Assembly: GCA_009760855.2 (NCBI GenBank)
Contig: WPIO01000022.1
Span: 128,501-192,500, forward strand
Reading direction: 5' to 3'
Source of the DNA: Cristatella mucedo
Lineage: Eukaryota; Bryozoa; Phylactolaemata; Cristatellidae
DNA length: 64,000 nt
Each line of letters begins with the position of its first letter. The stretch's first letter is position 1. Below, piece by piece: positions 37,190 through 46,779 of the stretch. A program made the position numbers and the translations under genes. Below the pieces are notes generated by a model. It had not been told where the DNA came from. It worked only from the letters and a program-made list of their open reading frames with translations, and searched no databases.

Positions 37190-37960
37190 ACTTAAGTTGC
37201 TGAGTTTCGTACCTGTTGCAGATGATTGCGGGCAAAGGTCTGGCGTCCTGAGTACAGCGAAATGTTGCAGTTATTAAGACGAGACGCCACAAGTTCGTGA
37301 ACTCGTTCGGCTGTCGGATTCATGAGGCAAAAGTCATGTTTGGCCAGCGTTCCTAAGATTGCAGTAGGTTGACTTGACAGCGGAGGCAGTGCGTTCATCC
37401 AGTAGCAATTTGTTTTGAGGAAGTTCGGCAAGAAGTCAGGCGTACGTCACCCAATTTAAGCTAGATGAAGCTATCTCGAGTGTGAGTCCTTCCAACTGTC
37501 GGTGGCTTAAGGCTTGCCCGTAACTATTAGGTTAGTCTTATCGTCGTTGAGCTCTAGGAAGTTAACTAGCGGCCGTAAAAGTGTGGCTGGCGTCGATGCA
37601 AGATTCGCGGAATGTCAGTGAGTCGGATGCAGGATGTACGGAATGTAAGTGAGTCGGATGCCGAGCGAGGCTGAGAAGGGTCAAAGGATCAGTAGGACTG
37701 AATGTCGTAGACCTAGAAATGAAAGTCGAGATTGGGTTTGGCGATGATTTCGGTCAGACGAATTGAACGCACGGCGAAGCAAGGGAGGCCAAAGACTGAA
37801 CCTTCGAGCTACCTGAGAGATCTAGTAGAACCATCAGAGAGGCCCTAAGCTGACCAGCTTTTCCCAGAAGTTTGTTGTAAGCCCGCAGCGCTGCCGCTTC
37901 TGGAAAGTGGTTTACTCTAAATAGCGATTGTAACTTGCTAGCTCGGGTCTGGTGACCTGA
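37190..37960 (-). mobile_element. LINE RT fragment, L2-like, decayed
   Basis: In antisense it contains a LELNDDKTNLIV-type segment near 37540 and C-terminal RT-like residues near 37230-37430, with many interruptions. Confidence 0.65.
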
Positions 37961-38339
37961 CCAAGTCGCTCAGCTGCTGAGCCGTTACTCGAACGAAGCG
38001 TCGAAGGGACAAGAAGGACAAGCAGGAGGACGGGAGAGCGGGACGAAGGTTAGGACTTATGTACGATCACAATCGCAGGGCGGTTTCTTAATTAGTGGCC
38101 GAATTGTTGCTGCTTTCAGAGGGGCCGATACTTCACCAGTAACCAGGGACACGCTTAATTACAGTGCTCGTTCTGACGGGCGAACTGTTGCAGCAGCAGC
38201 CGGCTACGATGCAGTCACGAGTCAGTCGCGGCGCGGCAAATCGACGAACCGATAGCACAGCGAACAACCAGTGCGGAATCTCTGGAGCCTAGCACTGACG
38301 TACAGCTCGGCGCCTGATCTCGCGCACAGAGCCGCAATG

Positions 38340-38497
38340 GCACACTAGGTAATGCGGTTGCTTTTCGCGACCGTGGTCCCGAGGTCGTGGGTTCGAATCC
38401 TGCGGTGGGCGATCCTGTAATGTCGCTGCAAGCGATGCTGATAGCTGCAAAGGCTCTTCTATCTCTATACGAAAGAGGCTGTTGAGTCAGCTGGTTA
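38340..38497 (+). mobile_element. SINE-B copy, well preserved head
   Basis: B box GGGTTCGAATCC is perfect for a tRNA. The body contains GTGGGCGATCCTGTAATG, GCAAAGGCTCTTCTATCTCT and ends GTTGAGTCAGCTGG. Best copy for defining the family 5' half. Confidence 0.78.
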
Positions 38498-39240
38498 TTT
38501 GTAGAACACCGGCAGGCGGCGGCGACGGCAGCTCAGTACCAGGGCCACCGACGCCGCAGCTGACGCCGAGTGGCTCCTGCGAAGCTGAATGATGAGCGAG
38601 GCGTGAGCTGATTAGCGATGGGGGCGTCTCATCGCTGACCCGTCCTGCTGCACCCCGCTGCCGCTCGGGTGCAGCAGGAGCGAAGCGACGCCACGTCGGG
38701 GGGAGGGGCACAGACGGATGGCGCCAGACGATGGGTCTGCAGACCTAGACACTTTGATCCGGAAGCAGCCGCTCGAAGCGGAAGCGGAAAAGGCTTCTTT
38801 CTACGACCCGTTTCCTGGACCCGTTGGCGCCCTCCCCCTCCCATCAACGCCTATCGACTGCTGCTGAGCGTTCGGTCGGCGGCCTGCGACCCGTCGCATC
38901 GACTGCGTCTCGCTGGAGGCCGAGCCTGCCCAGCCTTGGCCTTGGTGAAGCGCAGGTGCGGGAGTTTCTAGTTGACTTCGGCTCCTCGCGTCATCGATCG
39001 ATCGAGCTTTGACCCTTTGCGCGAGCTTTGAACCTTTGAGCTCGCCCTCGGGCAGCTTCGGTACTCCCGCCTGGCCTCCCCAGCACCCAACCGCCGCGAT
39101 CCGCCGCGGCTCTCCTGCCGCCGATCTTAACGGCTAGTATTTTCATGACGAGGCTAGCTAGCCGGCGGCAGCAGTGGCGGCTCATTTCATGATTGCGCGG
39201 CACGTCAGCACTCGCGCGGGCGGCTACAGACCGGGTACCT
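38480..39240. other. CpG-rich block, no gene recognised
   Basis: GC-rich with ATCGATCGATCG near 38995. Short open frames on both strands are compositional. Possible regulatory or promoter region; unsupported. Confidence 0.4.
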
Positions 39241-40179
39241 TTAGCCTACTCACATGACCGAGGTAGGCTACCTCGGCGACGTGCGGCCTCAATATATGTA
39301 CATTCGAGGCGCACGATGAAGGCATGCTTGCATTATAAAAAAAAAGCTAATGCCAGCAAGATGGCTAGATAGTCCAGCATCAATTGGCGTTGCTGTAGCT
39401 ACGGTGTAAAACCCGCGACCTTTGAGGTGCGGCATGAGTGCAACTATCCGGTTAAAGGATTTGAGAGGACTCAGTGTTGTAACGTCGGCGCCAGCTAAAC
39501 CAGCCGAATTATGGCGGTTAGTTAGTATTCGCGATTGTGCGATCGATCGATTGCCGAGGCCGTTGAAAAAGCTGGCGCTCTGCGATAGGCGGCAATCAGG
39601 TAGGGACTCGAGGCATTGGCACTGGAGCCGATTGAAGTATTAGGCCATAAAGCCGTCGGTGCGCGTGCATGGCCGCTGCTGAACGCCTGCAACCGTCCTT
39701 CGCTGTTAAATAGACTTGTCTGCATTATGGATACGGACTTGATATGCCAAGGTATGAGCGCTCGTCCTCGATACCCCTCTCCTGCTACTGTCTGCATACC
39801 TGCGTGCATTGGTGCAGCACCGACTAGTACCTAGCCGCGCTACAAGGTTCAGGCGTCACCGCTATTTGTCGCGTGCGTCTGCTGCGACTGGCGCCGCTAC
39901 GAGCGGCTTGCGGCTTCGTTCTGACCGGACGTGGATGCCGCGCGCCGCGTCTGCAACGGTGTGGCCGGCAATGGACGCAATTCTCGCGGGCTAAGCCAAA
40001 ACCGGTCCCGTTCCGTCCCATCCAGCCCCCACGTGCCACGAAAATAAAGCTTGCCTGAGCGATAGCAACTCGGCCGAGGACCCTCTAGGTATGGAAGTGG
40101 AAGCTTCTTTGGTTTACTTTGCATTTAGGCCTGGGCCGCGTGGCCCAAAAATTCCGCTGCCGCCGCCAGCGGTAGCAGC
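39241..40179. other. no gene seen
   Basis: Mixed-composition DNA. Overlapping short open frames on both strands lack motifs. Confidence 0.5.
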
Positions 40180-41484
40180 TGTGCTACTACAGTGGCTTCG
40201 GCGGCGGCGGCGGCAGGTCTAGTAGAATCTCACGGAGACACAGCGCGGACGTTAGCGGTGAATGAGGCTCAGTCTTTATTTCTCTCAACGCGTACATGTA
40301 CGAGAGCTCGATGAATCGCAGCAGGTACGTCGGAAAATTTAACGTACAGTAGTTGCCCGACGCCTCGCTGCGTCAACGGCTCAACCATTGGCTCAACCAT
40401 TGGCTACAGGTGAGGAGTAGGCGGTTTCGCTTTGTCAATGGCGTAACCATTGGCCGCAGGTGAGGCTTACATTAGTGACAGGGCGCCAATTACAACAGCA
40501 GAAGCAGCAGGCGCACACAATATCTCTTACCCCATAGAAAATAGATGTCATAGTCCATCAGCCTGGCTGGGGAGGGGGCGGCCCTCACGACTGGAAAGTC
40601 ATGCGCTCGTCGCCGACCGACCGATCCGGCCCTGCGAAAACCACTGCAGCTCATCAATACTGCCTGGTCGTTCTCGAGGTTCCACTCCGCCGAGTCGATC
40701 TCGCGGTTGTACTCCTCTGTGCTCTGCACTGAGACGCTCGTGTGGGTGCTCTCCACCGCTACGACGCTCTCGCTGCTGCCGCAGCCGAGACGTCGCTCTC
40801 GTGGGCAGCCTGCGCCTCGATGCAGGCTACTATCGCCTCGCTGCTGACCACTTTCGCCTCGCCTCTGGCCACAATCGCCTCGCCGCTGGAAGCCGTCACG
40901 TGCTATACTCCCTTCGTCTCCGGCTGCTGCCGCTTTCCACTTACCTCGTTCTGGCGTACTCTTTGGCTCTTTCGGCTACTAGGTCGGATGCAGTCCCATA
41001 CCAGCTTCCTCCACCGGCATTGCAGCCGGATAGCGGCGGCAGTTGAATAAGTTCCGCTTGTCTGTCTGGCTCTTGTGAGCAGTTGACGGTGCGATCGACC
41101 TGCGATGAAGCTGGCTCATCGCCTATCTTAGTTCCGGTCTCAACTCCGGCGAGCTACTCCTGCTCCAGCCGAAACCTCCCGGCCTCATGCTCGGCCTCCT
41201 CATCCTTTAACAACGAGGACGTCAGAGTAAACTTATTGCGCAGCAGCTTGTGGTAGTCTTGCTTTATGTCGACCGGCTATGTACCTCAACTGCACCTAGC
41301 ATTATTGTCCAGACACACTGGCACAACATGCTTTAACGGCATCTCAATCTGTAGCCTTGCTATAGCCTTCTCTAGCATCCGAAGCCATTAGCCATTAAGT
41401 GCGTTCCGCTGGTGAACATTTCATGCCATAGTATCGGCGTCCCATTTAGGCCATAGAAGGTCCGGTACTGTTTTCTGCACGAGT

Positions 41485-41503
41485 AAACCATTCTCTGCTA
41501 CCA
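41485..41503 (-). other. primer-binding site, initiator-Met tRNA type
   Basis: Eighteen of 19 bases match the complement of the animal tRNA-iMet 3' end including CCA, two bases downstream of the LTR end. Confidence 0.8.
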
Positions 41504-41594
41504 AGTGTAGTCTTACAGCGGCTCCGACGGCGGCAGTTCTTGTGCAGTCTCCCGGAGACACAATTTCGGACATGAGCAAAAAACGAGACTGAAT

Positions 41595-43488
41595 AATAAT
41601 AATAATAATAATTCACTTGATAAAGCGCCCTCAGAGAACTTAATCTCTCTCTAGGCGCTTTACATTTGCTGTAAAGTGAAATGCAATTGAATGGTAAGTA
41701 AAATCATGCTTGAAAAACAAACAAAATGAATAATATGGTCAGGGGTGACATGCACAGGGTCAGCATGCAAATGTGGTTAGTGGCAGCATGCACAGTGTCA
41801 GCACGCATAAGCACGTGAAGGACGAATCACAGGGACCCACTAAATGCTGTCCTAAATAGGTGTGTTTTTAGGTTCCTTTTAAATGTGGTCAGGTCAGGGG
41901 ATGTTCTGACGCAGGTCGGGAGGGAGTTCCAGGCTTTGGGAGATACGAACTAAATGCACGGTCTCCAAAGGATTTGAGGTTTGTACGAGGTATTGGGAAA
42001 CTGTTGGATTCCGAAAAGCAGGTGGTACGATGCTTGGCCTGGTAGGGGAGTAGATCTGAGAGATAGGCTGGAGCCATAGAATGAAGAGACCTAAAAGTGA
42101 GCGACAAAACCTTGAAGTCAATCCGTTGCTTGACTGGTAGCCAGTGCAGGTCGGTGAGAAGCGGTGTAATGTGGCAACTGCGACGCTCACGACAGACAAG
42201 CCTAGCTGCAGAATTTTGCATCAGCTGCAATCACCTGATCGCACATGCTGGTAGGCCAGTAAGCATTGAGTTGCAGAAGTCAAGACGGGATGTCACGAAT
42301 GCATGGACCAACTTGGACGTGGTATCTTTCTCTAAACAAGCCCGAATTTTAGCAATGTTATGAAGCTGAAAATAGGCGGATTTGACTGTGGAGCTGATAT
42401 GGTCGTCTAACGAGAGGTCGCTTTGGAATATGACACCTAGATTTCGAGCTGATTCAACAGGAGATATGCTGGCAAAGCCAATTTTGAGAGTCAGCCTTTC
42501 CAATCTCTGGATCACACTGGGTTTGCCCATAACTAGTAAGTTAGTTTTATCATCGTTAAGTTTTAGAAAATTTGCTGCCATCCATGTGCAGATGTCATCA
42601 ATGCATGCAGCTAGTGAGTTTAGAGAATTTGAGGTGCTCGAAGGCTGGGAGGGATCAAAGCAAAGGTACAACTGAGTGTCATCCGCATAGAAATGAAAGC
42701 CTAGATTGTGCTTGGCAATCACATCAGCAAGAAGCCGAGTATAAACCGTGAAAAGAACCGGACCTAGCACTGAGCCTTGAGGTACTCCATATTTCAGAGG
42801 TACTTCAGATGATCTTTGTCCATTCACTTCAATACTCTGGAGTCTCCCACTGAGATAGGACCTGAACCACTGCAGAGGAGTGCCAGTGATGCCCAGGCGA
42901 GATGAGAGGCGCTCTAGAAGAACTTTGTGATCGATGGTATCAAAAGCTGCCGAAAGATCAAGCAAAACAAGCAGAGACACTCTACCCATGTCTGCATTCC
43001 TAAGTAGGTCGTTGTATACCCGAAGCAATGCTGACTCTGTGGAGTGATTAGCTCTAAAGCCAGACTGGAACTTACTAGCAAGGTGTGAGGTTTAGATATA
43101 CGAGTTCACCTGGTCCGCCACGACCCGTTCGAGTGTCTTCGATAGGAATGGTAGAAGGGAAACTGGGCGGTAGTTGCTCAAGTTCTCTTGGTCAAGTGTA
43201 GCTTTCTTGAGAAGTGGCCTGACTACAGCTTTTTTGAAAGGTGCTGGGACATGACCTGAGGCTAATGACATATTAATGATGTTGGTTATGCATGGCAGCA
43301 GCAGATCAATGCAACGCAGGAGCAGGACAGTGGGAATAGGGTCCAGAGGACTTGTTGTCTTCTTTGATTGAGATATGAACTTTAGGACTAGATCACTAGT
43401 GACCTGCTTAAATGCAGACATGGAGGTGCAGCCAGGAACCAAGGAACAGCATTCCAGTGGGGAGGTTGTCATCGCAGAGATGGATTCC
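41595..43488 (-). mobile_element. L2-type LINE, best-preserved copy
   Basis: One frame on the minus strand runs from about 43472 to 41889, broken only by a stop at 43089 and a TGA near 42231, with a frameshift near the C-terminus. It encodes the RT fingers (LLPFLSKTLERVVADQVNSY), LLDLSAAFDTIDHKVLLERL, YGVPQGSVLGPVLFTVYTRL, an intact YADDTQ (42678-42689) and the C-terminal W-N-LP region. The endonuclease half is missing by 5' truncation. CTGAAT at 41589-41594 and 43489-43494 is the likely target-site duplication. Few lesions suggest a fairly recent insertion. Confidence 0.92.
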
Positions 43489-43678
43489 CTGAATCTTTAT
43501 TTCTCTCAACGCGTACAAATGTGACAGCTTGATGAATCACAGCAGCTACGTCGTGAGATAGAAGTGGCCTGACGCTGTGCTGTGTCAATAGCTTAACTAT
43601 TGGCCGCTGGTGAGGCATGTACATCAGTGACAGGGCGCTTCGCTAATTACAACAGCAGAGGCAGCAGATGCACACAGC

Positions 43679-44074
43679 TCAGCTTATCGCCGGCAAATGG
43701 ACGCTAAGCCCAATGCCAAAGTGCTCGGTGGCTCCCAATGCGAGAGAGCCCGACGAGTCACGTACACAAGCACCACCGAACCGCCCCTCCCCTCCCCGTC
43801 GCGGTGCCTCCGCGAGCGAGTTCCAAAAGAGCTGCCTGGAATAAGCTGGTGGGGTGCGACCCTGACATTGCCGGAAGTAGCTAGTCATGGGGTGAAGAAG
43901 TGCCAGGCCAAAAAACCGCTCTGAGCCGCCGCACTGGGATCGATGTAGGGGGCGGGACGGGCAGGGCTCATTCTTTCTGCGGCGAGCTACTCGCTACGTG
44001 CGACTGCCGTCCGTCGTCGTTATACTTTTATTTCCGATCTTGCTCGGACTTTTCTCAAGTTGCAATCAACAGCC

Positions 44075-44148
<74 letters not shown>

Positions 44149-44155
44149 GCGAGCG

Positions 44156-44213
<58 letters not shown>

Positions 44214-44222
44214 TGAACGAGC

Positions 44223-44253
<31 letters not shown>

Positions 44254-44309
44254 AGAGAGGAGAAACCGCGGCGCGTCGCCGCTATTGCTAGTCGGCTGCT
44301 GCCAGCTAC
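43679..44309. other. no gene; (GA)n array inside
   Basis: Mixed GC-rich DNA followed by the GA array at 44077-44258. No motif recognised. Confidence 0.5.
44077..44258. repeat. (GA)n microsatellite
   Basis: Three long GA runs separated by GAGCGAGCGAGC and AAAGTGAACGAGC interruptions. Confidence 0.97.
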
Positions 44310-44597
44310 TGTTGTCTGCGTCTGCGGCTTCGGCTGTTGTAATTAGCGAAGCACCTTGACACTAATGTACATGACTCGCCGGTGGCCAATAGTTAAGCCG
44401 TTGAAGCAGCGCAGCGTCAGGCCACTAATGCATGTTATATTTCGTGCCGTCTGCTGCGGTTGATCGAGCTCTCATATATGTACGCGTTGAGAGTAATAAA
44501 TGAGATTCTCGTTAACCGCTCACATTCGCCCGCAGTGTCTCCGTGAGACTCCCATTTGGACAGCCGCCGCCGCTGGAGCCACCGTTATACAAGACTA
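44310..44597 (+). mobile_element. solo LTR, same family as 20715 and 40180
   Basis: Starts TGTTGTCTGCG, has CTCATATATG and AATAAA (44495-44500), the conserved GTGTCTCCGTGAGACTCC block and ends near TTATACAAGACTAC. It lies in opposite orientation to the neighbouring element at 40180-43678. Confidence 0.72.
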
Positions 44598-45318
44598 CCT
44601 CATCCGCAGCTCGCGAAGCTGCAGGTGCATGCGATACTGCGACTCCTGCGGACCGCCAATTGCCCGGCCGCCGGGTCGTCGGCGCCGCGGCCGCGCGCTG
44701 GTTAAGCGGTATTTCGTTATCTGATTGGCGCTGGCTTTCGGGCAGGTATCTGCTCGGCGATCAAAGGGACGAGCCGGCTCACCGCCTAGCCCAACTGCTG
44801 AAACCACTCGACCTCAATTCACTCGACGCCGGACGCGCCGCCCCCGGCGGCGGCGGCGGCGGCGCCCAGGCAGCGCGCGGCGAGGTTCCTAGAGGCGCGA
44901 AAACCGCTTCCTGCGGCTGCGCAAATAGAGAAGGCGATTGGCGAGCGCGTGCGCGAAGAGAACCGAAGCATCGACGGGGAAACCAGACCGACGGACGGAC
45001 GGACCGTCTGCGGGTGGCAGCACCGCGGATGTCCTCTGTCCTCGGGCCCTTTGTCATTTGTATAGCGGCGACTGTCGTATGACGGCTCGCCGCAGGCGCC
45101 ACCGCCGTCGGGTCGGGCGACGCCGTCAAGTCGACGCTTCTCGACATCCGAGCGCTCGCCGCCGCACCGCCGAGCAAGAAATGCGGCATTGAGGCTCTTA
45201 GCAAAAGCTTTGTGGGTTCATAAGCCGTGCATAAGATCGTGCGCCTGAGCGAGGCTCCTCATCTGCTACCGCCCAATAAATGCCGCGTGCATTTTGCAAC
45301 GAAAGGGTGCTGTAATGC
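44598..45318. other. CpG-dense block, no gene recognised
   Basis: Open frames on both strands (for example 44543-45082) are Arg/Ala/Gly-rich by composition. (GGC)n near 44845. Confidence 0.45.
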
Positions 45319-45413
<95 letters not shown>

Positions 45414-45614
45414 TCGACCTCTTTTTCTCACTCCCTCAAACTCTTTCTTTCTCTCTCTCTTAACTATTTCTCTCCCTTTCTCTTTCTCTCTCACCCTCTC
45501 TCTCCCCTTCTCTCTCTCCCTCTGACTGTCACTCTCTCTTCCTCTCTTTCTGCCCTTCTCCCTGTATCTTTCTTTCTCTCTCGCTGTCTCTCTCTCTCTT
45601 TTTCTCTCACTCTA

Positions 45615-45646
<32 letters not shown>

Positions 45647-45663
45647 CATCTCTCTCACTCTCG
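45319..45663. repeat. (CT)n microsatellite with CT-rich flank
   Basis: About 90 bp of perfect CT, then 250 bp of degenerate pyrimidine-rich sequence. Confidence 0.95.
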
Positions 45664-46116
45664 CGCAGTGCCTAGAGGTATGTAGCGGCGGTGCAGCGCA
45701 TCCGGACGCACATAATCGGGGCTGGGCTGGCAGTGGCGGCGTGCGAGCGACCGGACGGTATTGGGCGAATTACCGCAGTCCACTCTAATTAAGCGAAAAT
45801 TGACCGGAAATCTGCGGCGCGAAGCTCGAATTTCGAGTGAGCGCTACACGGTCGCTATACAGCCACCCACCGCTCATGCCGCTGCGCTTTCGCGTTCTCA
45901 TTCAAACGGACTTCTCAAGATGCTGGCAACTCCAGTAATCCTCAGCAAATTCGCAGAAAATAGGCTGCGAGAATCTCCAATTTGGCTTGCATATTACATT
46001 TCGCTGTTGTTCAAGTATACATATGTTCATATATATCAAAACTCCGGGCCTCTTCGCATGCGCGTTCTCGTGCAATCTACGGCAATCGACTGCAGCGCCT
46101 CTCGTGGCGGGTTGTT

Positions 46117-46238
46117 TTTCAAGCATGATTTTACTTACTATTCTATTGCGTATCACTTTGCAGCAAATGTAAAGCGCCTAGAAAGAGATTAAGTTCTCTG
46201 AGGGCGCTTTATCAAGTGCAATATTATTCTTATTATTA
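46117..46238 (+). mobile_element. L2-type LINE 3' end
   Basis: Intact tail hairpin and (ATT)n, abutting an inverted copy. Confidence 0.85.
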
Positions 46239-46239
46239 T

Positions 46240-46660
46240 TATATTTGATAAAGCTCCCTCAGAGAACTCTCTTTCTAGGAGCTTTAAAAGTTCAAATGGT
46301 TAGTGGTAGCATGCTCAATAAACAACAAAAACAACATGGTTAGGGGTGACATGGACAGGGTCAGCATGCAAGTATGGTTAGTGGCAGCATGCACAGTGTC
46401 AGCAAGCACAAGCACATAAAGAACGAATCACAGTGACCACTGAATGCTGCAATAAATGGATGCGTTTTTAGGTCTTTTTAAATGTGATCAAGTCAGAAGA
46501 TGTGGTGACGCAAGTCGGTAGTGAGTTCCAGGTTTTGGCTCATACCAACTAAAGGCACGGTCTTCAAATGACTTGGGGTTCGTACGAGCTATAGGTAAGC
46601 AATTCAATTCCGAAAAGTGGGTGGTACGACGATTGAGATATTGGCTTGAGGTATTGGCCC
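46240..46660 (-). mobile_element. L2-type LINE 3' end plus C-terminal RT
   Basis: Antisense tail (deleted in the stem), 3' UTR and RT C-terminus around SFEDRAFSWYEPKPGTH. Confidence 0.82.
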
Positions 46661-46779
46661 TAAACGACCGAGCGGCCCGCTGACGCTCGCCGACGAGGCC
46701 GTACACTCCGAGGTAAAGAAGTCGCACTGACGTATCCATTAGCCCGCTAAAAGAGTGACGATTCGACTCTACGGCACTC

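Larger units (their letters stand above)
40180..43678 (-). mobile_element. short LTR retroelement split by an L2 insertion
   Basis: Two same-orientation LTRs flank an internal region of about 1 kb. The 5' LTR (43678 to 41506) is interrupted by an L2 element at 41595-43488; the 3' LTR is about 40520-40180. Immediately inside the 5' LTR, positions 41503-41485 on the minus strand read TGGTAGCAGAGAATGGTTT, matching 18 of 19 bases complementary to the 3' end of animal initiator-Met tRNA, a clear primer-binding site. Both LTRs carry AATAAA, and GTCTCCG(T/G)GAGA is conserved. The internal part has no gag or pol motifs, so the element is non-autonomous or internally deleted. Confidence 0.72.
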
